Assembly: GCA_039090855.1 (NCBI GenBank)
Contig: CM077013.1
Coordinates: forward strand, 137,785,240-137,849,239
Direction of reading: 5' to 3'
Length of the DNA stretch: 64,000 nucleotides
DNA from: Macrothele yani
Taxonomy: Eukaryota; Arthropoda; Arachnida; Araneae; Macrothelidae
Shown: in pieces, positions 1 through 10,298 of the stretch
How the letters are laid out: every line of letters begins with the position of its first letter
Position numbering within the stretch: the first letter of the stretch is position 1
Program-made: the position numbers and the translations under genes
Notes under the pieces: model-generated
Told to the model about the DNA's origin: nothing
Seen by the model: the letters and a program-made list of their open reading frames with translations, nothing else
Databases searched by the model: none

Positions 1-1944
1 TATCAAAATCTGAATTTAAATGATGTAAAAAAATGAGTTTTCATCCACGGGTAACATTGTTATTCTGGCGAAGCGTTAGTTTTAAGATGCGTCTCTCGAA
101 ATTCCAAAAAAAAAAAAAATTGTAGGAGCTAAGGTTACTAAACACAGAATGTCGTCATTTGTTCACAAAGCTGAAGTGCAAGCAAAACTTAATTTAATCA
201 TCTACTAGGAAACTTTAAGTACACACATGTTAAAACAAATTGTGTAAAGTTTCCGAGTGGTACGTTTAAAAATGGATCTGCAAAAACTCATCGTAAAAAT
301 AGAACATTTAGCTCATTTCGACAAATTGAATTATTAATTGCTCAAAATAAATTATTTTACATGTTGGTTTTGATCATAAATATTTTCCCCAAAAAATTAT
401 AGAATCAAGAGAAAGAATACATTAAAATAAAATCAGGAAGGCAGACAAATGGTGTCGGAACAAAGCATTTAGCAAATCAGCGCAACGTAATGCTCATAGT
501 ATGAATTTTAAAGTTTGATTAATAATTTACATTCCCGAACATTCTGCACGTCAACTGCATCACGCATTTTTTCGAAAAAAGAAAACGTGACTTCCAGAAA
601 TAAATTCAAGTAAGAACTGCAAATCAAGTTCGGTATGAAAACTGCAATGAAAAATTCATCAAAATGATCATTACACTCACACAGAACTGCAAATCAAGTT
701 CGGTATGAGTGTAATGGAAAATTCAGAACGGGATGTGACAATACATTTTAAGATGTTCCACGAAGAGAACTTATCTAAAATTTCTGAGGAATGAAAGAAT
801 CCAAATTTGAACTCTTCCTTTAGAATGTGAATCGTGAAAAAGGATTGGCATATTGTGCTCAAGTTGAATCAGTTCTTAAGATTTTACGATCATTCCTCTA
901 CAAAGAATTTGGTATATAGGATTCTCGTAATTTCAGTGACACAAGAGAAAAGATCCACTGACTTTAGATTACTTCGGTACGCAAAGTGATTAACAAAAAA
1001 ATTCGGTCTCAAATATAGATTTGGAATTCGTACATTTAAGAAATCAGACATTTTTATTAATACGCGAGGGTTAAAAAGTAAAATAAACAATACATTTTAA
1101 ACTTTATAAACTTTGTCAAAATGTAAATCTCAAACTTTTAATACTTTAGTTAATAACTACAATGCGGAAAAATGTAACAATTCATTAGCTATCAATAAAA
1201 GGGTTTTTGTTTAAAATTGCCCATTTTAGGTACATAAAAACTTTGATTTATTTTTCGAATTCTGTTAGTGTTTTACTTGTAAACATTCTAGTACCAGACA
1301 TAATAACAGAGCAACATAACTCCAGAGTTAATTTAACGTGAAAGTCCAGCTGTTGAGCGACCTTTGGCACCACTGCAATCCAGTCGTAACAATGAGTTGA
1401 TTGCTGAATGAAACAATTTATCAACTAAAAAATTCATTCAGGGCTGATGTAATATTTGTCCAAACATCGTTTGGAAATGTTTCAGCTTTGCAACAGTCAG
1501 TAAATTGCTAAATAATTCATTGATAAACATTTCACAATATAGCATCTTTAAGATGCTGGTGATTAACAGATGATAGGCGATACGTAAAAGTGGCACGGTT
1601 TTCGAAGAGCTATCAACATTCATTTTCACAGGAGGATAAATTGTGAATGTAAAATTTCGCACAACTGCAGATTATATATTTTTTTCTTTAATGAAAGTTC
1701 ACTTTACAAAGTGAATGCCGTTTAATTCTTTTCATTTTACTTGATGGCAACGTAACTTGGGTAACATTTTCATTAAAACACCGAATTTTGTATTTGATGG
1801 AAGTCAGTCAAACTCTTTTGTTCCTCGGTACAGTTCTTGCGATAGTGTTGCAGTTCCTGCAATGTTAAATACAATGCACTCTTATCTATCGCGCATCCTA
1901 AAACTGTTGCATATATACTTCTAAAAGTACAGTGTTCGTTCGCT
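1..1944. other. AT-rich 3' flank of elongase gene, no gene seen
   Basis: I see no convincing coding region; the open frames are short and unlike any family I know. It lies downstream of the elongase stop codon on the minus strand, so it is 3' UTR and/or intergenic DNA. It contains an A-run near 107-119 and a small duplicated segment with hairpin potential (613-716, described separately). Confidence 0.6.
613..716. repeat. 26-bp direct repeat plus 11-bp inverted repeat
   Basis: A 26-bp stretch (613-638) recurs exactly at 683-708, 70 bp away. The second copy is framed by CATTACACTCA (669-679) and its reverse complement TGAGTGTAATG (706-716), which could form a hairpin. This looks like a small templated duplication; no function is inferred. 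Confidence 0.75.
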
Positions 1945-1950
1945 TTTATT
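1945..1950 (-). promoter_or_regulatory. Candidate polyadenylation signal AATAAA of the elongase gene
   Basis: TTTATT on the plus strand reads AATAAA on the minus strand, 27 nt after the elongase stop codon. This is close for a 3' UTR, and other AATAAA hexamers lie further downstream in this AT-rich sequence, so the site actually used is uncertain. Confidence 0.35.
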
Positions 1951-1977
1951 TACAATGTTTGTGCATTCAGTTGGCAC

Positions 1978-2262
1978 TCAACCAATCTTCTTTTCCAGTG
2001 AATGTTCAGACATCGGGTTTTCAAAAGTCATAGAGATCTTCCGCATGGGGGTAGATTCTTTTTGCTCTGGAGATTGATTTGAAACTTTGGCTTTGTTGTT
2101 TTGCGTGATCTTTTTCTTAATATACGTGTTCTGGAAATAGTTGTAGAACATAAAGAGGAAGAGCCCAGCAAGAAATATGTTCAGGTAGACGATGAATTTT
2201 GAAACTTTGCAGTTCACTAATACCAGCGAAATGATGTAGAGAAGGACCAAAACGAACTGTAC
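1978..2262 (-). CDS. ELOVL: Very-long-chain fatty acid elongase, last coding exon
   Basis: This is the C-terminal exon (94 codons plus TGA) of an ELOVL-family 3-keto-acyl-CoA synthase, the ER-membrane condensing enzyme of fatty-acid elongation. The minus-strand acceptor is CTTTTTCTAG at 2263 upward, and the exon opens VQFVLVLLYIISLV. It carries the last two hydrophobic segments, the second including FLFMFYNYFQNTYIKKK, which matches the usual F-x-F-Y/K-rich end of elongases. A polar tail follows and ends KKIG, a dilysine KKXX ER-retrieval motif. The phase is 0 and joins exon 18550-18686 without loss (Q-I then V-Q-F). The 16.3-kb intron between them is full of transposons. Family assignment is firm; which ELOVL paralogue is not determined. 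Confidence 0.9.
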   Translation of the reverse strand, partial: VQFVLVLLYIISLVLVNCKVSKFIVYLNIFLAGLFLFMFYNYFQNTYIKKKITQNNKAKVSNQSPEQKESTPMRKISMTFENPMSEHSLEKKIG

Positions 2263-2402
2263 CTAGAAAAAGGAAAAAAAAAAAAGAATTTAAGACATAC
2301 ACATGAACAAATGAAAAATATATATCCATTTACCATTATGTATTCAATTTATTCACCATTATATTTTAAAGTCTTTAATCAGAACATTTTTCCAATTTTT
2401 TA

Positions 2403-2785
2403 TGGATCGGAGGAATGGAACTTAACTAAGAAAGGCATACAAAGGCTATAAGCAACTGAAGAAAGCAGGGAGAGGTGCATGCTTGGCATAACCAGGAAGG
2501 GTAGGAACTCATGGACTAAGAAAATGACGTTAGTTAACATCATAATCAAGGTAAAATCCCTGAAATGGCAACGGGGTGGATAATAATGCTAAAAGAACTG
2601 TTCACAGTTGGACAACTGAAATACTAGACTGGATTTTAGGAGACAGTAAAAGACCCAGAACGGAATTCCAGGATGAAATTCGAAAGCATGCCAGAGGGAC
2701 ATGGAGAAGACTGGATCAAGACAAAGGTGTGGAAGAGACATCGGGAGATCTTAATCCAGCAGTGGATTGATAATGATTGATAAAG
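2403..2785 (+). mobile_element. RTE-clade LINE, 3' end fragment
   Basis: This stretch is recognisably the same as the 3' end of the near full-length LINE at 45128-48893. It holds the region for ERCMLG, the segment before the W-x-W-A-G-H equivalent, the ILDWI-like segment, and the terminal 'cagcagtggattgataatg' followed by TGATTGATA. It has stops and indels. RTE elements usually leave 5'-truncated copies, and this is one. Confidence 0.8.
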
Positions 2786-3015
2786 TATCCATTATGGGTG
2801 CTAAGAATAAATTTCAAAATTCTATTTTTGTTTACGAGGGGGATTCAAATTTGACATGGACTTTTTTTTTTTTTTTTTTATCAGATATTTATTTACAATA
2901 CAACTGATGTTATATCACTTACTTTTCGAAGTAATCTCCGTCGTGGTTCATACATTTGTTCCAGAGTTTTGGAAGCTTTCGGATCCCAGTTTCATAGAAT
3001 TCTTTACTCTGTTGT

Positions 3016-3530
3016 TTAAGCCATTTCACGACAACACTTTTTTTCCTCTTCATTTGATCTGAACTTCTGTCCTCCTAAAAATTCCTTTAATAGGCCGAAC
3101 AGGTGGTAGTCACATGGTGACATATCCGGGTTGTACGGAGGGTGGGGTACAACGTCCCATCCCAATTCCTCCAATGTTTCCATAGCCACTTTAGCTGCGT
3201 GGGGCCTGGCGTTGTCTTGGAAAAGGCATACTCCACTGTAGAGGAGTCCTGGCCTCTTCTTTCTCAGTGCTACTTTCAGGGAGTTCTTGAGGAGATCGCT
3301 GTAAATGGTGGCATTGATTGTTTGACGATCTTCCAGGAAATCCGTAAGAATAATACCGTTAATGTCCCAAAACACCGTAGCTATTACTTTCGTGGTTGAT
3401 GCCCTGATCTTGAATTTTTGGGAGGGAACGAACCACTGTGTCTCCCCCCCCCATGCTTGCAAGTTTGCTTTCCGGCTAATGGCGATTAATCCAAGTCTCC
3501 TCCACTGTCACCACACGGCAGAGAAGGTTG
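3016..3530 (-). pseudogene. Mariner transposase, C-terminal catalytic half (broken)
   Basis: The frame reads through VVTVEETWINRH, then TTKVIATVFWDINGIILTDF, then CLFQDNARPHAA and finally SPCDYHLFG, the order expected of a DD34D mariner transposase. The first catalytic position, normally in the T-G-D-E-T-W motif, reads T-V-E-E-T-W, so Asp has become Glu. D-N-A-R-P-H and the last Asp are intact. The gene is cut upstream by the repeat array. Another frame break lies between the W-I-N-R-H stretch and the Met at 3462. Confidence 0.85.
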
Positions 3531-3534
3531 GCAC

Positions 3535-3670
3535 CTTCTCTCTGATGTCTTCAGAACAACATGTTCGCAATTTGCAACCTGCTGGCTTTCTGCTCGTCGG
3601 ACAGCTGCTTCGGTACTCATCTGGCACACGTCAGATAAAGTTGGCTCCTTCTCTCTGATGTCTTCAGAAC
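3535..3670 (-). repeat. 113-bp tandem repeat inside mariner transposase, left part
   Basis: One full and one partial copy of the 113-bp unit otherwise found at 5557-6080. TTCAGAAC occurs at 3550-3557 and again exactly 113 bp later at 3663-3670, where the hAT-like insertion interrupts the array. Confidence 0.85.
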
Positions 3671-3681
3671 CGGTCCCGGAC

Positions 3682-3792
3682 GATTGGTCCAATGCCAATT
3701 CGTCCAATGTCTGATTCGTCCAATGGTAAGATTGGTTCAACGCCGATTCGTCCAATGGTATGATTGGTCCAACGCCGATTCGTCCAATGGTA
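3682..3792. repeat. Minisatellite, about 32-bp units
   Basis: There are about 3.5 units built on two related halves, GATTGGTCCAACGCC and GATTCGTCCAATGGTAT. The block begins within the terminal inverted repeat of the hAT-like element, as if the terminus itself had been amplified. Confidence 0.75.
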
Positions 3793-3884
3793 TCATCTTA
3801 CCGACGGTGAACTGTTTTATTTTCCAGAAAGGAACAAGGATTTAAATTATTCTGCTCATTATATCCTTTTGAAAGATCATTTCC

Positions 3885-4470
3885 GTATATTTGGTAATTG
3901 CAAACATTTTACATAAACCTGTTAAAAGGCACTCAATGGAGCATTTCTCAGCTGTTTGCAAAGCACCTAGGCGCGGGCCTTTTTAGAATATTTTAAGTTA
4001 AAACCTAGATATTTGGTATTTGTAATCCTTTTATAAAACCTTATAAAAGGCACTCATCGTACCATTTCTCAGGTCTTTACAAGGCACCTAGGCCGCAGGC
4101 CTTTTCAAAAGATTTTAAGTTACAACCTAGATAATTAGTATTTGTAAACATTTTATAAAACCTAATTAAAAGGCACACATCGTATCATTTCTCAGGTCTT
4201 TACAAGACACCTAGGCTGCGGGCCTTTTTAGATTTTAAGTTGCAACCTAGATATTTGGTATTTGTAAATATGTTATAAAACATAATAAAAGGCACTCATC
4301 GTATCATTTATCAGGCCTTTATACAAGGCGCCTAGGCCGCGGGCCTTTTTAGAAGATTTTAAGTTACAACCCAGATATTTGGTATTTTTAAATATGTTAT
4401 AAAATCTAATAAAAGGCACTCATCGTATCATTTCTTAGCTCTTTACACGCACCTAGGCCTAAGCCTTTTA
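3885..4470. repeat. Tandem array of ~121-bp units
   Basis: Almost five copies. Each contains a variant of ATATTTGGTATTTGTAA, then AAAAGGCACTCATCGTA, then CACCTAGGC and GGGCCTTTTTAGA. Starts fall near 3887, 4009, 4130, 4250 and 4374. Confidence 0.85.
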
Positions 4471-4479
4471 ACACTTTTT

Positions 4480-5210
4480 ATTCTAGTGATGTCATATTCT
4501 AACGTTTAAGTAAAGTTAAAAATACTAGCATAACATTAGTAAGGTTTCTTGATAGGTAAACGTTATGAATCTGACATCTGTAGGAAAGAAACTGTCAAAA
4601 AGGCATAGGTCTAGGGCCTGTGAATTAATATTTCGTGTTTAAGTAAAAACGCAATATTAACTTGCTTTGATAGGTAAACGTTATGAATATGACATCGGTA
4701 GAATATTTTTTTTTAAAAGGTCTAGGCCTAGGGACTATGAATTAATATTTCATGTTTAAGTAAAATCACAATATTATTAACTTGATTTCATATGTAAACA
4801 TTATTAATCTGACATCGGTAGAATATAAACTGTTAAAAAGGCTTAGGACTAGGCCTTACGAATTAATATTTCGTGCCTAAGTAAAAGCTCAATATTATTA
4901 ACTTGATTTGATATATAAACGTTATGAATCTGACATCGGTAGAATTAAAACTGTTAAAAAAGCCAAGGCTTAGAGCCTATGAATTAATATTTCGTGCTTA
5001 AATAAAAGCGCAATATTATTAACTTGATTTAATATGTAAACGTTATGGATATGACATCGGTAGAATATAAACTTTAAAAAGCCAAGGCCTAGGGCCTATG
5101 AATTAATATTTCGTGCTTAAGTAAAAGCGCAATATTATTAATTTGATTTGATATGTAAACGTTATGAATATGACATTGCTAGAATAAAAACTGAAAAGGC
5201 CTCTGTCCGA
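4480..5210. repeat. Second tandem array, ~120-bp units
   Basis: Six copies of a different unit marked by CGTTATGAATCTGACATCGG (at 4561, 4679, 4799, 4920, 5041 and 5160) and an AATTAATATTTCGTG segment. The unit length matches the neighbouring 121-bp array, and both contain C/T-rich CCTAGGC-like words. They may be old derivatives of one repeat, but this is not demonstrated. Confidence 0.85.
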
Positions 5211-5556
5211 ACCCGACCAGAACGTTTCCATTGGCCAGTTGGCGGAACCCCACTGCATGCTACAAACAGAAACGCAAAACTAGTGTTTTATATTATTTCC
5301 TGCAAAAGAGAAACCTTGAAGTTAATTGAACGGCTCGTACATCAGTAACTTCATACGGCAGCAAGGACAGTAAAAAAAAAAAAAAATCTGTAACCACAAT
5401 ATTACGCATGAAATGTAACATTATTTTACATTCTTTGTACTACCGGCACTTTCGTATAACATCGGTGATAAAATCAGAACAGCTGAGATTTTTATAACAT
5501 GAAACGGAATTGGACCAATCGTCCGTTAGACGAATCGTACCAGACCCCTTCAGAAC

Positions 5557-6080
5557 AGTATGTTCGCAATTTGCAACCTGCTGGCTTTCTGCTCGTCGGA
5601 CAGCTGCTTCGGTACCCATCTGGCACACGTTAGAGAAAGTTGGCTCCTTCTTTCAGATGTCTTCGGAACAACATGTTCGCAATTTGCAACCTGCTGGATT
5701 TCTGCTCGTCGGGCAGCTGCTTCGGTACCCATCTGGCACACATCAGAGAAAGTTGGCTCCTTCTCTCTGATGTCTTCGGAACAACATGTTCGCAATTTGC
5801 AACCTGCCGGATTACTGCTCGTCGGGCATCTGCTTTGGTACCCATCTGGCACACGTCAGGGAAAGTTGGCTCCTTCGCTCTGACGTCTTCGGAACACCAT
5901 GTTCGCAATTTGCAACCTGCTGGCTTTCTGCTCGTTGGACACCTGCTTTGGTACCCATCTAGCACACGTCAGAGAAAGTTGGCTCCCTCTCTCTGATGTC
6001 TTCGTAACAACATGTTCGCAATTTGCAACCTGCTGGCTCTCTGCTAGTCGGGCAGCTGCTTCGGTACCCATCTGGCACAC
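5557..6080 (-). repeat. 113-bp tandem repeat inside mariner transposase, right part
   Basis: TGTTCGCAATTTGCAACCTG recurs at 5561, 5674, 5787, 5900 and 6013, exactly 113 bp apart. Read on the minus strand the unit is a piece of transposase: VCARWVPKQLPDEQKAS, then RLQIANMLFRRH, then a stretch like REGANF. That is the normal linker between the mariner DNA-binding and catalytic domains. Since 113 is not a multiple of three, each added unit shifts the frame. Confidence 0.9.
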
Positions 6081-6442
6081 ACTTTGCTGAAGTGCAGCTT
6101 ATCGTGGATGATGGTATGCACACTGCAGACGCTGATGTTCAGTGCGCAGCTCAGATTACTTACAGTGATCCTCCTGTTGTTCCACATGAGCTCATTTACG
6201 CGCGTGGTCATGGCGTCGTTAACAGCGGTTGCCGGACATGCCTCGTGCGGTTCGTTTCCGACGCTTTGTCTGCCTTCCTTGAACACTTTACACCATTCGA
6301 AGACGGATGAACGGGACAGACACGAATCACCAAACTGTGTCTGAAGTCTCTGGTGAGTTTCATTGCCACTCGCACCTTCATTGCAAAGACATTTGATAAT
6401 TATTCTCTGCTGCACCGAAGTCGAAACACCTTCACTCGCCAT
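6044..6442 (-). pseudogene. Mariner transposase, N-terminal DNA-binding half
   Basis: 133 codons from ATG at 6442. Visible motifs are VQQRIIIKCLCNEGASGNE, RSSVFEWCKVFKEGRQSV, NNRRITVSNLSCALNIS and HDKLHFSKVCARWVPKQL. This is the paired helix-turn-helix of a mariner transposase up to the W-V-P-K-Q-L linker. The frame then runs into the 113-bp array and is lost. The nearest relatives are SETMAR-type or irritans-type mariners. Confidence 0.85.
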
Positions 6443-6607
6443 CTCTCTGTTGGCACTGCGGAAGTTGTCATGGTAACGAAAATTAACAAAACAAGTGACG
6501 TTCTAGCAGCGTAAGATACCAGTGTTGTCAAACGCACAATAATACGCACAATTTTTCAAACTAATGTATTAAATACAAAAGGTCCAGGTCAAATTTGAAC
6601 GCCAGTA

Positions 6608-7674
6608 ATATTTTTAAATGGGATTCTGTATATTTCAAAGTACGCTTATTTGGAATACTTTTAGTAATGTGAGTTGCAGACTTAGTTCTTGGGAATTCCC
6701 GTGTGTGTTGTTTTATGCCGACAACACCATCTTGTCGAAGAGGAGAAGTTAGTTTAAGCACAAAAAAATCAGTCTATCGTCATAAAAAGTTAGTTTCTCT
6801 CATTCATGAGCAATTCATTTAAATGTCCGGAATAAGTGATGTGACGCAGCATTATAAAATTTACTTCTAATCGTTAAAATTTAAGTATATACATAAATGC
6901 AATGGTATGTTCTTTAAAAATTGCTTGAAAAATATTTTAACCACTTTTTCTAATGTCTCTTATGAAGAAGAATTTTCGAAACGGGTGCCTAAGGACGAAA
7001 AAAGAATTCAAATTCTTTTAAGAAATCTTTTTGTTTTGTTCTTCAGGAAAATATTTTCACAAGCTCGGATTTCTATTTTTTTGATATCCATTATTGGCAG
7101 CTTTCTCAAACGGCCGCTGTTTTCTTTCTTAAGCAAAGAGAGCATTACCCATTCTATGAAAAAAAAAAAAAAAAAAAAGAAACAGCAGGTGCTCCTTTTG
7201 GTTCTAAGGAGCGCAGAAAATTTTGAATAACGTTTGGTTCCAGTACATCAGCCGCTTAAAGGGTTAATGATTAAAAAATAACCGCTGACACTATTATAGA
7301 TGATTTTAGTAACACAATCGAAAGGGATACACGCCTTCGCGCTGCTAGCCAAAATATTTCAACTCGAACTGATAAGCCCTTGATTAGTACATCAATTAAT
7401 ACAAATCGGAGATCTTTAATCGCATTATGTTTGCTGATAATGGGATGTTTCTTAAAACATTTCGTATATACATAAGTATTTTTTTCTCTTAGCATTCTCT
7501 GCTTTCACGTCGCACTAGCCTTTGCCTTGACCAGTTTAGCCACCGGAGATAGGAAGCCAAATGTTTACTTGTGAAGTCATTTGGAGAGGTTTGGTCATAA
7601 CTGACCACGTTAGCCAGGGAGGTTGGTGAGCTGAACCCTACACGAAACAAAATAGATCTGCAACGCTTTGAAGA
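6608..7674. other. AT-rich intron sequence, no gene seen
   Basis: There is a long A-run at 7158-7179. Open frames here are AT-rich and match no family I recognise. Confidence 0.55.
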
Positions 7675-7835
7675 TTTCAAGTTTGATGACGCAAATTTCG
7701 ATGGAACTGATGCACATATCTGCCTTTGAAAGCAGATATCAAGCGTCGGCCACATCGAAAAAGAATTAATGGAGTATAAAACTTGGGCTTTTGAAAATAA
7801 ATGTACAATACTCAAAAGCCAGTTTACCATTATTT
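7675..7835 (+). mobile_element. RTE LINE, short internal fragment
   Basis: 'AGCAGATATCAAGCGTCGG' followed by CACATCGAAAAAGAATTAAT aligns with the LINE at about 48324-48380 (AGCAGATATCAAGTGAGGG, CACATTGATGAAGAAATTAA), and similarity continues to the ATGCCATTATG region. No open frame remains. Confidence 0.65.
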
Positions 7836-7939
7836 TTTTTAAAGAAAAGTGTTCATTGCAATAGTCCTGTTTTTACTTATGAGTCAAAGACGTAGAACTT
7901 AACTGCAAAAGTCAGAGAAGGTGCTGACTACTAGAAACA

Positions 7940-8530
7940 CGTTAGTAAAATCACGCAATGCATTGATTATGATACGCTTTCCAATATACCAAAAATCATT
8001 ATTCAAGTTATTACTCAAATTATGAGGATAATGGCTGTGGAATAAATCTCGCTCCTGTGCCCTGACCTTTGACCATTTTGATATTAAACATAATTGGTTC
8101 GGTATACCTCTAGAACAACATACTAAAGTTTTGTCGCTATAGAAGCACTTTTAGGCAAGTTATGAGGATATTGGTTGTGGCATAAATCTCGCTCTGGTGT
8201 CTTGACCTTTGACTCCATTTGGATGATATTAAACAGAACCGGTTCAGTACATCTCCGGGACAACATGATGAAGTTTTGTCGCAATCGAAGCACTTTTACG
8301 TAAGTTATGACGCATAAGGGCGATGGGATGGATCCCCTCCGATGTCCTGACCTTTGACCCCATTTCGTCCATTTTTAATAGGGTTCCTTCCCAGGTTGTT
8401 CCCTACCACTTACTAAAATTTTACCGAAATCGAACCATTTTTACGTGCGTGAGTTATCCTGCAAACAGACGGACAGAACGGACAAAGCTGGAGCATATAC
8501 GCTCCTTCAACCAACGGTTGGAAAGCGTAA
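7940..8530 (+). repeat. R1 repeat, locus 1 (three ~140-145-bp monomers)
   Basis: Each monomer contains AAGTTATGA, then GCTCCTGTGCCCTGACCTTTGAC and ends in an A/T-rich block with ATCGAAGCA. The marker TGACCTTTGAC occurs at 8063, 8203 and 8348. One boundary is GTTAGTAAAATCACGCAATG (from about 7945); the other is CAAAGCTGGAGCATATACGC followed by TTGGAAAGCGTA. The same family occurs at 9070-9612, 29740-30470 and 38540-39040. Confidence 0.85.
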
Positions 8531-8549
8531 AAAAGAGAAAGATGTTTCT

Positions 8550-8800
8550 AAATAGAAAAGATAAGAGCACCAACTCTTGAAACAGGAAAATGACAAAAGC
8601 TGGTGTCATCATGATCAAAGAAAAGACGCTCATGTGGCCAGACCTATTTTTAAAAGAACTGACCATCTTTGGACACCTAAAATACTAGATTTGTTACCAA
8701 GGGACAAGAAAAGATTTGGAAGAAGACCCTTTGGGATGAGAGTGGATGCGAAAGCGTACCAGAGTGACACAGAAAAGATTGGGCCAAAGCAGATGTAATT
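8550..8800 (+). mobile_element. RTE LINE, 3' fragment
   Basis: This matches the LINE 3' coding region: GATAAGAGCACCAACTC, then AAAATGACAAAAGCTGG, then a piece equivalent to the I-L-D-W-I-P-R-D-R-K segment, AAGGGACAAGAAAAGATTTG. It has stops in all frames. Confidence 0.7.
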
Positions 8801-8914
8801 CGAATGCATGTCTCAATGACATGTAGACTGGCTAAGTCATAAAGTTGTCCAAAAGATTTTAGGATGCCTTCTACAAATGTTTATGACATACATGTGTGCT
8901 TATAAATATATCAT

Positions 8915-9045
8915 CCATTTTCAATCCACTGTTAAAGGTCTTTCCAAGTTTCTTCCACAACTTTGTTTTGAGCCGGTCTTCACTAGGTCACTCCGACATG
9001 CTCTCGAATTCGGTCCACCCATCTTCCATATGGTCTTCTGATTTT
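8915..9045 (-). mobile_element. RTE LINE, 3' fragment, inverted
   Basis: On the minus strand this reads as the LINE C-terminal end (GACATGGAGAC-like, GTGGAAGAAAC-like, CAGTGGATTGA). It lies tail to tail with the fragment at 8550-8800, between two inverted R1 copies. Confidence 0.6.
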
Positions 9046-9069
9046 TTTTTTTTTTGCTATTTCCAACAG

Positions 9070-9612
9070 TAGGATGAAGAAGCGTATATGCTCCAGCTTT
9101 GTCAGTCTGTCCGCCCGATAACTCGCGTAAAAATGGTTCGATTTCGATGAAATTTTAGTATGTGGTAGGGAATTAACTGGGGACGAACCCTGTTGAAAAT
9201 GGAGGAAATGGCGTCAAAGGTCAGGACATAGGAGCGGGAACCAATCCATTGCCCTTAACTTACGTAAAAATCTTTCGATTACAACAAAACTTTAAAATGT
9301 TGTTGTAGGTATACTGAACCAATTATGTCATCGAAATGGGGTCAAAGGTCAGAGCACAGGAGCGAGATTTATTCTGCAGCCATTATCCTCATAACTTGAC
9401 TAAAATGCTTCTATTGCTTCAAAACTTTATTATGTTGTTCCGGAGGTATACTGAATCGGTTCTGTTGAATATAATCGAAATGGGATCAAAGGTCAGGACA
9501 CATGAGCGAGGTTTATTCCACAGCCATTATCCTCATAACTGGTGTAATGCTTTCTGGTATGTTGGAAAGCGTATCATAATCAATGCATTGCATGATTTTA
9601 CTAACTTGTTTC
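9070..9612 (-). repeat. R1 repeat, locus 2 (three monomers, inverted relative to locus 1)
   Basis: Reverse-oriented R1 copy. GTCAAAGGTCA-type words occur at 9213, 9342 and 9485, and the conserved end GGAAAGCGTATCATAATCAA runs into GATTTTACTAACTTG near 9608. With locus 1 it makes an inverted repeat with arms of about 550 bp around LINE scraps. Confidence 0.85.
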
Positions 9613-10298
9613 CTGTCCCGTGGCTTAATCATTGAATCTGCAGTTCTTGAAAAAGCAGTGTGCATCAATTTTGTTTTATGAAAATTCATTTTTAAACTTT
9701 ACTTCTTTAATTTTGTCAGCTAGTTTACAGACCATGTAATCCGCACCCCTATAGGCTTACTTGCAAAAGTGGCTACGTCGTCCAACAAAATGGAGGTGAC
9801 TTGAGTAATCTTCACTATTATGTTCTTGTCTTCTAAGTTCAGTGATTGAAAAACATTCTACAGTGTGGCATTTAAGAGCTTGAGAGATATGGTGTCATTT
9901 TATCTCACTCAGTTTCCAATTTTTTTTTTTATAAGTGATGTATCCTCGAAACAGTGGAAGGGTCTCATTAGCGTCTTCACAGAGAAAAAGTTCATATTAG
10001 CAAAAGTATCGAATACTAACGAATATTTGCGTACGTGCAAAGAACGGTTCGCTGGAAGGAGCCTTGTTAGTGGAGAGATACGTATACAAGGCGTTTGTAA
10101 ACTCCTACAGTAAAACAAGAGGGGGTGATAGTACACATCAAGACGGACAATATTTGCAATGGAACCTACAGCCGCTATCCCCTCCTAGTTCCAGAAAAGA
10201 GTAAAGTTACATATCCACGTTGGGCCTTCAATATTGAAAACAAAGACACATACCTAATTTATGAGCTGTACACAATACCAATCGGATCAGAGAAAAAC
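9613..10298. other. Intron sequence, nothing recognised
   Basis: One open frame at 9865-10113 shows no family motif and is probably chance. Confidence 0.5.

Larger units (their letters stand above)
3671..5548. mobile_element. Non-autonomous hAT-like element carrying minisatellite blocks
   Basis: 1878 bp sit inside the mariner repeat array and are flanked by the 8-bp direct repeat TTCAGAAC (3663-3670 and 5549-5556), the target-duplication length typical of hAT elements. The termini are imperfect inverted repeats: left CGGTCCCGGACGATTGGTCC; right end, reverse-complemented, GGGGTCTGGTACGATTCGTC. I see no transposase. The interior is mostly three tandem blocks (about 32-bp, 121-bp and 120-bp units). 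The hAT assignment rests on duplication length and termini only. Confidence 0.65.
2835..6605 (-). mobile_element. Mariner-like element enlarged by internal repeats and a nested insertion
   Basis: The ends are inverted repeats sharing TTCAAATTTGAC (near 2844-2855 and 6588-6599), bordered by TA at 2833-2834 and 6606-6607. A mariner is normally about 1.3 kb, but this copy spans 3771 bp. On the minus strand the order is transposase N-terminus (from 6442), an array of 113-bp repeats (6080 down to about 5557), a 1878-bp foreign insertion (5548-3671), the rest of the array (3670-3535), then the transposase C-terminal half (3530-3016) and the 3' inverted repeat. All parts are collinear with one ancestral mariner, so this is one element and not two fragments. 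It cannot encode an active transposase. Confidence 0.85.

Noticed and set aside
7973..8530. R1 as a simple inverted-terminal element bounded by TACGCTTTCCA and TGGAAAGCGTA
   Set aside because: Conserved similarity between loci continues outside these words (ATTGATTATGA, GTTAGTAAAATC), so they are not the true ends.
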